A stretch of 64,000 nucleotides of DNA. Source: Rhizoctonia solani. Lineage: Eukaryota; Basidiomycota; Agaricomycetes; Cantharellales; Ceratobasidiaceae. Below are positions 1 through 12,261 of this stretch, one piece after another; position 1 is the stretch's first letter; every line of letters begins with the position of its first letter. The position numbers were made by a program, and so were the translations under genes. The stretch is taken from contig NC_057372.1 of the NCBI RefSeq assembly GCF_016906535.1, positions 2,151,501 to 2,215,500 on the forward strand, in the 5' to 3' direction. A model generated the notes under the pieces. The model did no database searches and was not told where the DNA came from. It worked only from the letters and a program-made list of their open reading frames with translations.

Positions 1-1
1 C

Positions 2-142
2 ACATTGAAGCAGCAAAAGAAGGATATGACAGAAATGCGCAAGGGCAATGAATGTGGGATGTCGTTCGCCAATTTCGAAGATCTCAAAGCAGGGGATCAC
101 ATTCAAACTTACGAGACAATCGAGAAGCCTGGTGTGCTTTAG
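2..142 (+). CDS. Mitochondrial translation initiation factor IF-2, C-terminal end (partial)
   Basis: This is the last 46 codons of a gene that begins before the window. The reading frame starts at base 2 and ends at a TAG. The peptide carries the closing beta-barrel signature of bacterial and mitochondrial IF-2 domain IV, with KGNECGMSF followed by FEDLKAGDHIQTYE. Known IF-2 proteins have the same arrangement, in which this domain contacts initiator fMet-tRNA. The protein would act in mitochondrial translation initiation. No targeting peptide can be checked because the 5' part is missing. It ends about 145 bases from the convergent CHORD gene. The family call rests on a short but well-conserved stretch. 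Confidence 0.8.
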   Translation, partial: TLKQQKKDMTEMRKGNECGMSFANFEDLKAGDHIQTYETIEKPGVL

Positions 143-286
143 ACCTAGAAAATTAGAATTTCGTCAATTGTATTCCATAGACCACCACTCTTGTTCCCCT
201 GCATTGTATGATATGCACTCTTTTGAAATTCATGGTTGATCTGAATCTGCATGCCCATATATAAAGGATGTAATCTACATTCGGCT

Positions 287-1772
287 TTACGACCTCAGAT
301 TCTCCTGGCCTAAGACAGGGGCCTTGGCTCCCACCGTGCCAGTACGCCCGGTAACTCCAAATGTCAACTGATACCCATCTGGGATTGCGGTATCGGCCTG
401 GAGCGCATTCCAGCTCCGATTGTCAGACTTTGCAAGTATCACATCCAGCTAGTGCATTTTGTTAGTCATTCTACTTAGCAAGTCCACCAATAGATGTGTA
501 CCTTGGTACCGTAGAATTTGTAAGACGATGCCGTTGTATCGATTGTCCCAAACAGCGCAATGGTCCGCTTATCTCTCTTGCCAGCTGGTAAGAAAAGGTC
601 TATTATGATCTGTATAATAACCCATTAATTATCTATATGATGATAGGGGAGCTGTGATCACGTACCTTATCGGTCTCAAGTACAACAGTGCTTCGCGACT
701 GATCAGCTTGTTTTGCATATATCGAGACACGAACTTCGGTGGGGGTCTGGTAGTGGTCGATACGGGATTTGACAATCTCTTCAGTGGGTTTCTGTGGCAT
801 TTAGGTTAGTGATCTATCAATACAAATAGTCAAGTAAGATGGAAAACACACATCTGCTCGTGCCTTGGGTGCGAACACATGCTTTCCAGTCTTGCACCCT
901 GGAATTGCAAGGAAGTCATCGAAATCGAGTACATGCTTCTTACAGCACACGTATCCCTATCACCAGACCATTTCAGATACTAGTTGATCAGTCTATTGAT
1001 AGTCTGTACCTTGCTACCCTCGTGGAACAGGGGCTAAATTCATTTTTGATTAATTTGTGAAGTTGAGATCGGTGGTTTAATATTCAATCTCACCTGGTTA
1101 GCATGGTACTTGCATTGTGCATCCTCTCCATCTCCCTGCCTGCTCTCCTCATCACTTACGAACGGTTTCCGGCATCCGGGCCGCTTGCACAACGTGCCAG
1201 GAGCTACGGCCACACTAGGGTCGTCTTCGTCTTCGATTATCTCTGCAGGTGGGGCAGGTGTAGTTGCTCGAGGGGTAACGCCAGTCGCGGGAGGGGCGGA
1301 AGGAGCAAGAGACAGAGCAGCGGTCGCTGACTCGATACCAGTTTTGTTCGCGCTGGGCGCTGTTACGACCGGGGCAGCTGGAGCGACTTTTTCAGATGTG
1401 TGAGTTCCATGCGCACAACCCTAGAAGAACTATGGTTGAGCATTCATGAGTTGAGATGAAGCACGCGAATCAAAATGCTCACGGGGATCGCTTGGAACTC
1501 TTCAAAGCTGAGCACCGGCTTGTTCGTCTTCTCGCAGCATGTCCAGGACTTTTGTCCTTCGTGGAATTTCTGATAACCGGACGCGTGTAACTACCTCTGC
1601 TGGCAATAGTAATTGCCCCATATACTCACCGGTGCACCCGGATGGAACGCTGAGGAAGGTTAGTTCGATTGCACCTGTATGCCTCGGTTATTTAGGACTT
1701 ACAGCATACCATATCTTTATTATCCTCCTCGTTGTATTCCTTTCCACATCCCAGACGCGTACACTTAGGCAT
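287..1772 (-). CDS. CHORD and CS domain co-chaperone (CHORDC1/Rar1-like)
   Basis: The protein starts MPKCTRLGCGKEYNEED, a canonical CHORD zinc-binding opening. It continues with FHPGAP and HEGQKSWTCC in the next exons, ending the first CHORD with IPGCAHGTH. An Ala/Pro-rich linker follows, then a second CHORD beginning CKRPGCRKPF and ending LAIPGCKTGKH. The C-terminus is a CS (p23/Sgt1-like) domain, seen as LDVILAKSDNRSWNALQ. Proteins of this layout bind the Hsp90 N-terminal domain and act with Sgt1 in client and kinetochore or immune-receptor assembly; that role is family knowledge. There are at least five short introns. The order CHORD-CHORD-CS matches animal CHORDC1, whereas plant Rar1 lacks CS. 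It lies about 200 bases downstream of the SCY1 gene on the same strand. No frame problem was seen. Confidence 0.88.
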
Positions 1773-1969
1773 GTTGGTAGCGGATTACGGAAGTAGGTTT
1801 CTAAAGAGTCAAGTGTTGGTCAAGCCAGATATATATGTCAGGGAATGCGGGGCGAGGGTGGCCGTCCAAACTGGTAGCCATAACACATTCTAGTAGATTC
1901 CATTACAATGTATACTCTATTTGGTAAAAGAACAACAAAGCCAATCAAACTGCTATAAAGCATAAATAA

Positions 1970-4900
1970 TTATCCCAAGGGGTCAAAATCGCTCCAGGCG
2001 TCTGCTCCCATCTTTTTGATGTTCTGGTTTGTCCAGGTCGAAGAGGTATTTGTAGGTTGCAGTATACTGCTACTCATTTGAGGCTGCATTACTCCCATTC
2101 CAATACTAGGACTCGGGTTGGAAGTATTGACGTTATAACTCGGGGCGGATGGAGTTAAAGGCGTAAATGCGGTATTATTCGACCTTGGAGGTGTGGGTGT
2201 TAATGTGATATTGTAGTTAGGAGCAGATGGTGTTGCTTGAGTGGTCGCGGAACGGGTCATCGGAGGGGGTAGCGAGCTAAACATGTTGTTATTCGTTGAA
2301 GTCGAAGACAAAGGAGATGATAACGAGCTGGAAGGAGGGGGGATGATGCTGCTAATTGGCGGAGGTAGGATGGCAGAGGTGATGGGTTTCGCTCCAAGGG
2401 CTCGTGCAGCAGATGTGATCGGTCTGGGCGTGATGGGTAGTGATTGAGTCGAAGCAGGGACAGATAAAGATGACCGATTCGAGACCGTTGCTGGAGGGGG
2501 TGACTATTCATGCCGTTAAACGCATCACCCATTTTGAATAGCATCTAGACTCACCGATGGCGCGGAATTCAACATGGAGTCCCACATGTCATCGTCCCAA
2601 CCATTACCAGTAGTTGGGGCAGGAGTCGGTGTGTTTGATCCATTGGCGATCGGCGTGATTGTACCAGGTACAGTACTTGGGCTACGCCCACCCGAGACCA
2701 GACTATGGAAATCGACGCTGGCAATTGGAGTGTTGGCTGAATTGTTGAGGGCAATCGCCGATCGGTCTTCTACTCGTTGTGAGTCCCTTAAGTGTTGGGC
2801 ATGTTCTTTCTCGATCCGCTCAGAAAGCGATTTGATGACCCTAAGCATGAGATATTAACGCGTAGTCGTACGCAAGCATCGAAAACTCACGCCATGAATC
2901 GCTGAAATTGGGAAATGTTGAGCACTTTTTACGGCGCGGTTAGTTGAATCAATATAATACAATAAGTCGGGCTCACATGGTCCAACCGACATGGCCCATA
3001 GCTGCGGCAATACAAGGGTCGCAACGGCTTCCCTGTCTACCTTCATTCCCATTCGCTCGTGAACATCCAAGGTTGCCAGCTAATCAGAGAAACGTGAGCT
3101 TGAATGTATTTGAGCAAGGGTTGAGCTCACCATTACAGACGGCTCTGGACCAATGCCTCCCGCATAAGTAGAGCGACCTCAGCTAAGCATGCTACATACC
3201 TTTAGTTCGTATCTTGGATAATAACGGAACGAGTTTTTGCGTCAAACTCGCCTTGAAATGGACATGTAAACTCGAGGCTCAGAGGACCAGGTTAACTATG
3301 AATGTACTAACCTGGTCGAGTGTCTTTACCATGGCCAAAAAGCATACTAGCGTATTCACTTTGACGGATAGAATCCTGGTTTTTGTAAATACCAGCTACA
3401 AAATATTCGGGTCAAGACATGGCAGCTATAGGGCAGCCATAAACTTACAGCTACCCGAGGGAAGAGTACGCCTTGGACTTCAGCATAATCGATAGTCTCG
3501 CACAAGTCGGGCACAGTTTTAAGGGCACGCTCTTGCACCTATCCATAATCATGAGCTAGGTTCTCAAGAAATACTTGAGTTACGCACATGAGGATGCTCA
3601 GAGTCTAGCGCATTATACACCAGTGGTAGCACATCTGGGGCAGACGTGAGAAAAGCTGTCCAATAAGCATCAAAAAATTTCACTTACCTGCTCTAAATAC
3701 AGCTGGTGTGGTTTTGCCTTGTATCATGGATAAATTATCCAGCATAGCGAGAACGTTTTGAGGAGGATCCCGCACAACAAAGAGAGGCTTGAGTGCCGGT
3801 AATACAGTTGACGCAAACTCGGCCGGCGTGAGCTTGTCGGCAATCGTAAAGACATTGGGAAGAATGGAAGGCAATAGAAGCGGGTCTTTCATCTATAGAT
3901 CATGCTCAATATCTGGTCGAATGAATGAGCACTTGAAGGCTTACCTCTTCTAGCAAGGAAGGCAAAATCTTCCGCCTCTTCAAAGCATCTGAGAAACTGC
4001 CCAGCACACTCGCAAGGCCCTTCATGAAGGCTACTTTCTCTTCGCGCGGTTTCGCCGCAAACGTAGCCCGGTCCAAGAAATTAAGTGTAGATATGGGCAA
4101 TGCATTGAAGAAAGCATGACTTGGGACGGAGGAAGCGGTGGGACGAGAACCCGACGAGCGCGTGATGAGAACCATGAGAAGACCTAAAAGCTCAATCTAT
4201 GAGGCAATCCGAGTAGGAGAACGAACGGCAACTTACTTCGCAAGTCAGCATCCAAACCACCTAACGAAGGCAAAGCACTCAAGGTCCCATTCTCTAACTT
4301 CCGAGCGTTCTCTCGCAGGGTGTTCATACTCCCATGGGTTGTAAAAGGGGTTTTGCCTTTCATATGTACGGCGTATACGAGACATCCTAGTGAATACATA
4401 TCCGATCCAGTCTCGATGCATTCGTCAACCGCGTATTCTGGGGCCATATAGTCATAGTTTCGCTGGATGTACTCGGGCAATCTGTTATCATATGCAGGAA
4501 AATCCCATCGAGTAGGATCTCCCGTAGGTGAAAGCAGAGGGATGGTGAGGCCGAGTCCAGATAGTTTCCAATCGCCCTATTAGAAGACGTCACAGGGCGA
4601 TCCTCAAGGGAGCGATGTACGTACCGCTGAATTGATCAGGACAGAAGAAGGGTTGAGATTAGAGTGCACAAGCCGTGCGGATGTGTGAAGAAACGAGAGG
4701 CCTTTTGCGACTTGTAGTATCCCTTTTTGTATCTAAAATGATACCATGGATGAGTATGCACAACGAAGGAATAAATATTAGACGCGTACCTCTACCTCGT
4801 CTAGTTCCACCTGTGGCTTTCGTGATGATGATCCAGAACCAGGTATAGAAATTGCAAGGGTTGAAAGGAGTGGTTCTGTGGCAAAGACGAGTTCCGACCT

Positions 4901-5408
4901 AAATACAGCATGTCAAACGACGCACAAGTGCGGCTCGCATGACCTACCTTCCATCCTCCAAAGGCTCAACAACCTCTACACAATCCTGCTTAGTGACACA
5001 AAGGGAAATATATTCATGGAGCTCACCCAGAACAGAAGGATGCCTCAAGCGACTCAAAGCCGTAACCTATACCTCCCAGCTGTCGTTAATCTAACAGGCA
5101 TTGCCACTTGGACGATTTTATCCCACCTCGGCCTTCAAGATGGTCAACACATTTTCTTTGGAGGCAGCAGGGAGCTTGTCCACTTCAGCTCCACGTTTGT
5201 CGTGCACCCATACGCTGACCCGCTTATTCGTTACTTTATGAGTAGCCTCAGTCACCTTCCAGAGTCCGACTTGAAACGGAGGTACGGTTGGACCGGCTTG
5301 TGTAGCAGATGATGATTGAGAGCTAGCGGACGTCGACGCTGCAGAAGATATAGTATAATTTGCATAGATAGCCGAACGAGAGAACAGCGAACTAGCTGCT
5401 GCGAGCAT
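1970..5408 (-). CDS. SCY1-like (SCYL2-type) pseudokinase
   Basis: A many-exon gene whose product has an N-terminal protein-kinase fold followed by HEAT-like helical repeats and a Ser/Thr/Asn-rich tail. Kinase landmarks are MAPEYAVDEC (activation segment end) and GSDMYSLGCLVYAVH (helix F region). The catalytic loop reads VHSNLNPSSVLIN instead of HRDLKxxN and the metal motif reads DWKLSG instead of DFG, so it should be catalytically dead, as SCYL proteins are. The tail contains DDDMWDSML and ends WSDFDPLG, resembling clathrin-adaptor-binding acidic motifs. SCYL2/Scy1 proteins act at the trans-Golgi and endosomes in clathrin traffic; SCYL1/Cex1 relatives act in COPI traffic or tRNA export. I chose MLAAASSLFSRSAIY as the start because the longer open frame upstream has no ATG. 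The neighbours are unrelated. Confidence 0.82.
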
Positions 5409-5791
5409 GATGGGGATATGGTGGTTAAGAATGTCGAATTTCAAACACTGGAGATGTCGGATTAGCACGGGGTTCCTGCCCAATTGGGAGCATAGAACAT
5501 CGACTGTATTTTATCACCGTTTGTCAGTTGTTGTCAACCACTGCTACATCAATCGATTTTTGCCTTGCTGGCAGTTACTCTTGTATTTCCGTCGCCTCAA
5601 GGGTGATTGAACGGTGCTTTCCAAGCACCAAATGACACGGGATGTGAATCGTTTATTCTACACTGGTACTAGATTACAATTGGATTCGAAGGGGTTTCAC
5701 CAAGTCAGCCAAGAGGATAAAAAAATCTGGCTATTGTTTGACTACTTTCACTACCATTTTTTCTTTTGGTTCTGCCTATGTTCGCCTTCAC
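5409..5791. other. Intergenic, promoter of the SCY1-like gene
   Basis: This 383-base stretch lies between the 5' end of the SCY1-like gene and the stop of the monooxygenase gene. It must hold the SCY1 promoter and the monooxygenase 3' end. It is AT-rich with pyrimidine-rich runs around 5,750-5,775. No gene, repeat or clear motif is visible. Confidence 0.5.
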
Positions 5792-7816
<2,025 letters not shown>

Positions 7817-7866
7817 CGTGCTAACTCAGAGCAGGGACGAGTAGGGCGAGTAGAGAGGGATGGCTG

Positions 7867-7872
7867 TTATCT
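7867..7872 (-). promoter_or_regulatory. Second HGATAR-type GATA site
   Basis: TTATCT on the plus strand is AGATAA on the minus strand, which fits HGATAR. It lies 15 bases from the longer GATA site and about 50 bases upstream of the ATG. Paired GATA sites are common in iron-regulated promoters. A six-base match alone is weak; the pairing raises its value. Further AGATAA copies occur at 8231-8236 and 8486-8491. Confidence 0.4.
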
Positions 7873-7885
7873 AGGAGATGTGGGT

Positions 7886-7895
7886 AATCTGATAA
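7886..7895 (+). promoter_or_regulatory. Iron-responsive GATA-factor site upstream of the ornithine monooxygenase
   Basis: The sequence AATCTGATAA matches every position of the (G/A)ATC(T/A)GATAA consensus reported for fungal iron-repressor GATA factors of the Urbs1/SreA/Sre1/Fep1 family. It lies about 70-80 bases upstream of the monooxygenase ATG at 7816. These factors repress siderophore genes when iron is plentiful, so site and gene fit. The match is seen directly; function is inferred. Confidence 0.6.
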
Positions 7896-9388
7896 GGTGA
7901 AGGGAGATGCAGGTGAGAGACCCAAGTCGCTAGCTTTTGAACCGACGAGAATTTCACCAAATGAACGAACCACTCCAAAAAATTATTGGATGGCGTAACC
8001 GCAAGAAGCTAATTCTATCAGGTGCATGTTAGGCGTTGTTTAGCATTACACCACCTTCCCTCCGAGACACGGCAGCTGGTTACATGGATCATGAGGAATA
8101 TTTCGGGACGAAGCCATCGTCGGAGTAGCATCAGGTGAGTGCGGGGCGGAAAGCATGTGGAGCCGGGGTAACACATGATTTACAGAACTTGGTGGTGACG
8201 ATTCCCGAGCGAGCCGTACTCCCGAGCTAGAGATAACAACGTCACTGCTAAGGAATCTTGTATATATGCGACTCAAACCAATATTATCATCCTATAGCTC
8301 CTCCATTGGAGCATGAAAAGGTCCTTTCTTTTTGTATAACTATGCCTCCACTGATATTTCACCCTAAATCTCAAATAAGGGGACCTGGTCCGGCTTAGAG
8401 AGGTATCGCCCGGGAGGAATTCTGGGGGTCGCATATCAGATATGCTTCCCCATAATCTAATCGCAATCGCGATCATAATCGGATAAGATAAGATCCACCA
8501 TCGGGTATGCACCACAAAATCACTGCTTGAAATATCCGCTGATTTCCTCCAAAGCATTCATTTCATGTGATATTATTATTTCAACATGCCCCATGATGCA
8601 CGCAAAAATTAAAATTAAGAGAGGATTGTTTTGCCGTGAGCGAATAGTGTCAAGCTACTAAATGCGGTGGCCGAACACATGCATTGGCATACATAGCACG
8701 ACCAGGACAACATCTGTATTTATCACTTCTTGTTACCTGGACGAAATCTATTTCCCCAAAATTACTTCAAGTTACTTTAATTAGGCTTGTGGGAATCACT
8801 CTTAACACACGGTTCCGATTTCGAACCACGTGTAGTTGGTGGTCAAGTCCTCGCCACATGTCCTTTCTTCGGACATCAGTGATCTTTTGCGACCATGGGC
8901 TAGACTTCAAATCTTGTTATCCGACCTCTCCCAAATGTTCCGTAATTAAGTTTGTGCCGAAATCAGTGCACCGAAACTTTTCCATACAAGGCTTCTTGAA
9001 TTATAACCGATGAATAGATCGTCGGCGAGAGTCAAACCATGCCTGGGATCTGACGGCCAATCCCAGCTCACATGAGCGTAGCCGATTGAAATGGGTGCAG
9101 TGATCCGAAGTCAACCAGCTCTGAGAACACTCTTGAGGCAAGGCCTACTGTTTTCGGGATTTCGGGAGTGTGTGATCAGAAGAGGACCAAAGAACGAGGG
9201 TAATGGCTTGGCTACATATCTTCACTTTGTGAGCGGGCCAAAACGGAGAAGGCAAGGCTATGAGCGAGCGGGGATGGGCAGCATCGAATTTCAGTACAAA
9301 TTTTGAGAATTTCTTCATTTGCCATCAAAGTTATCCTCTATTATATTTAACGCTGGCGCCTCTGCCCCGCTTGTAGCATAAAATGTGA

Positions 9389-11212
9389 TCAAATCGCTCT
9401 CACATCCATGCCCTTGGATCCTTTTGTTGCTGAGCTATCAGCCTTTGGAAGCCCGTCCAGTATAGATTGGACCTCTTTACATATTTCCAAGTAGGCACGG
9501 CCAATATAGTCGAAATCCGATCCTGGGTTAAGTAGACTGTTATCAATGAATCAGGGAAAATCGTGAATAAAAGTACTCATTCCATATTTGTGCACTGCAG
9601 CGCGTCCACCAGTGACTATCGTGTATATATCTAAGTGAGTTGAACCGTTTGTTACCCATAATAACTTCTACCAAAATTCAGACTCACGTAGCCGCAAATG
9701 CGTTGTAATCTTCCAGTAGCCGATCGGTGATTGAGAATAAAATCTTCTTTAGCTCCTGAGGAGAAACTCCCACTGGGGTTTCAAGGGGAAGTTGAACGTT
9801 TACCTTGATGAAAGTTCAAATGCGCCTGAGAAACAGCCATGCCTAACACATACCATATTGGCTGTTAGCTCATTTTCATCAGTATCCATCACCCTCGTTT
9901 TAAACATTTCAGCTAATCGCGCTCCTCCCCTAATAGCTAGCGAGTGACAATAATCGTTAATCTTTTTTTCCCCACCAACAGCTTCGCGAAACTCTAATGC
10001 TATACGAAGCTGTTAGATATCAAAATTATCGTTGAGCTAGGTGCTTTACCGTGTTTGGCTGAAAGGAATGGCACAAAGTCAATGGTACCGGTCCCTATAT
10101 TGTCAAGTCGTTAGTGAGTCGGACCAGTCTGTTATACTACGTACATTCAAATTGAGAAACCATATCGGCTCCTTTTAGATTTGAGTGGTGAATATGCATG
10201 CGGCGTTGGGAAAGAGCTCCGGATAATATTCCGGTTTCTTGGTGTGACAAATGATTAGCATCTGCTTAGACAGATCCAACCCCATTACTAACCTTTTTGC
10301 CACGTAGAGTACGGCATCCTCTTTTTGCGTATAGCCACTTGTGGCAATTCTGTAGGGTTAAATTTATTACCTCAATATCTGAGAAAGATAAGATGTATCA
10401 CTTACCGATACGAAGAAATCAGGATCTGAAATGGACATATCCAATGGGATCTGACCAATGGCATGAGCACCATCGATTAGGCTGTATATTCCTTCCTCTT
10501 TGCAGACTTTTGTCAGCTCTTCCCAAGGTAGATGCACTCCTGGATTGCTGGCAAGCGCATCAATGACTGCTACAATAATTTGACCATCGTGGCGAGGTAT
10601 ATCTTGCAGTTTTTGCCGGAACTTGTCAACAATGGCCTTGTGAGAGATTGGGAACGCCAGGTCCACGGTTATGTGCTCTGGGTTGGGAGGTATCCGAAAA
10701 AACTCGCAAATGTTGAACACAGAACCATAAGTACTAGTAACTGGGGTTTAAATGGCGTCAGGGTAGTATCATTTCGCAGCAGCATATACACTCACAGGAG
10801 ATGAGTATGTCACCTTTCTTCCAGTGAAAGTTATTGATGATTGTGTGAACTCCATGTGTAGCGTTATTGGTAACTACGCATTCATCGACATCACAATTGA
10901 GAAGTTTCGCCAGTCGGGCACGAACATCTCGGAGTTCAGGAAGATATTCCCTGCGGTGGAAAGAATCAGGTCGGGCTTCTATACGCTTACTGGTTTCGAC
11001 ACATTTATCAAAGACGGGCTTCGGAAGAGAGCCATAGGAGCCTAGTAGAGAGTTATTAGGGTCATAATGTAAGGAATGAAAGTAGGCGCACCATGGTTGA
11101 GGTTGATGTATCCCTCCTCGAACATGAAATGTTGAAGCATGTTGTGCCCAAAAGTATAGTCTGGCTTCAAAGTACCTTCTCCTCCACTAGGGACGACGAT
11201 TACTCCATTCAT
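9389..11212 (-). CDS. PLP-dependent aminotransferase class V-like enzyme (isopenicillin-N-epimerase/LolT/Egt2 type)
   Basis: The N-terminus reads FGHNMLQHFMFEEGYINLNHG, then SYGSLPKPVFDKCVETS across an intron, typical of the isopenicillin-N-epimerase-like branch of fold-type I PLP enzymes. The cofactor Asp lies in SLIDGAHAIGQIPLDM and the Schiff-base Lys in NCHKWLYAKRG. A later EWTGTIDFVPFLSAKHALEFRE is a family hallmark. The C-terminus DFDYIGRAYLEICKEVQ is intact to the TGA. Relatives include fungal LolT-like enzymes and Egt2-type C-S lyases; the substrate cannot be told from sequence. Two frame shifts are present, near 10,312 just after the Lys motif and near 10,175. Unlike those elsewhere, these fit one extra base or two lost, so real decay is possible. 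The start ATG overlaps the stop of the upstream gene as ATGA. Confidence 0.72.
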
Positions 11213-11966
11213 ATCGCGCCTTCGATCCACCTCTTCGTAATATTCATTATCGTCGGCCCACTGCCAGCCCATTTCCACAATTTCTCCTTGACGAAAGTGT
11301 CGTACTCCCAAATCACTGGCTCCAGTCGGGACGTTTCAACAGCCCAAACGTAGGTTTCTACCTTGAGTGCAGGCGGGAGTTCGATAGGAAGATCAGAAGA
11401 TGCGGAGAGTAGGGTTTGGGTAAGATTTGAGGATATGGCAGCAAGCGGAACAATTGGGTGAGCTTCAACTCGAACGCGATTGTATTCCTAAAATAGACTG
11501 GGATGAGTGTGCAATACGAATTATGATTAGAGAACTTACATCGCCCTCGAATACATCTAAACAAGCAACATCTTCAGGTCGTAGACCTGAAATGATGACG
11601 CCTCTAACACATTTCTCGTCCCGGTTCAATTCACGTTTGAGTAATACAGCTCCAACATTATAGGGTACGATTGCAGGATAATCGCAATTACGGACATGGT
11701 GTCTAGTAAATGACTAGAATAACTAATTGCATCAGCGGTTCGGGTTGGCGTCCAATCGCTGGGGCTTACTAGTAGCACTGCTGGCGCAGCCTGAAGATGG
11801 GAAGCGTCATTTCCATCACACGCTTGAGCACGGCAGGGTGCATAAGCGTGCCTATCAATTAAACACCCAGCGTGTGTATGTAAATTATTGAAAAAGCAAA
11901 ATACAATGTTTAGGATAGCGCACCATAGAAGAAAGCAGAGACAGTTTCGGTCGTGCCGTTCGACAT
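11209..11966 (-). CDS. AIG2/gamma-glutamylcyclotransferase-like protein
   Basis: The first exon gives MSNGTTETVSAFFYG, joined by a clean intron to TLMHPAVLKRV, so the fold's opening motif YGTLMHP is split by the intron. It continues FTRHHVRNCDYPAIVPY, then GVIISGLRPEDVACLDVFEGD and, after another intron, EYNRVRVEAHP. This order matches AIG2-like cyclotransferases, where the Glu of FEGDEY is the catalytic acid. Members release 5-oxoproline from gamma-glutamyl substrates; the substrate here is unknown. One base appears missing near 11,812, between RV and GNDASH. The TGA stop shares bases with the ATG of the downstream PLP enzyme (ATGA), as a bicistronic pair would. Acidic and aromatic C-terminal residues (KEKLWKWAGSGP) are typical of fungal members. 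Confidence 0.78.
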
Positions 11967-12261
11967 GTTCGTTGTTGGGATAAGCCTTGCTCTCTGAACC
12001 CTTCGTTTAAATTCATGTGGATCCGTAATGACTCGACACCTGAGTGCTCACTAAGGGATGTACCAACGTGACCAGCGGTCGTCGCCATCGATATGTCAGC
12101 AAGACATTGCATATAAATTATTGTGCATATATCCAATCCGAAATCGAGATGTTAAAATACACAATCCTATAGTAAAGCATGATGGCAGTAGGTACGTGTA
12201 GCAAAGCAATATAGTGACTCGTATGACTCGTGATCCCAGTTACCTGTGATGATATTAAGCA

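Larger units (their letters stand above)
7817..9388. other. 1.57 kb intergenic region upstream of the ornithine monooxygenase
   Basis: This long gap lies between two minus-strand genes. It contains the GATA sites listed separately and short open frames with no protein-like character. The part from about 8,550 to 9,310 has no recognisable domain or terminal repeat. I see no gene here. Its length against the 100-400 base gaps elsewhere in the block suggests an extended regulatory region or an old insertion that can no longer be recognised. Confidence 0.45.
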
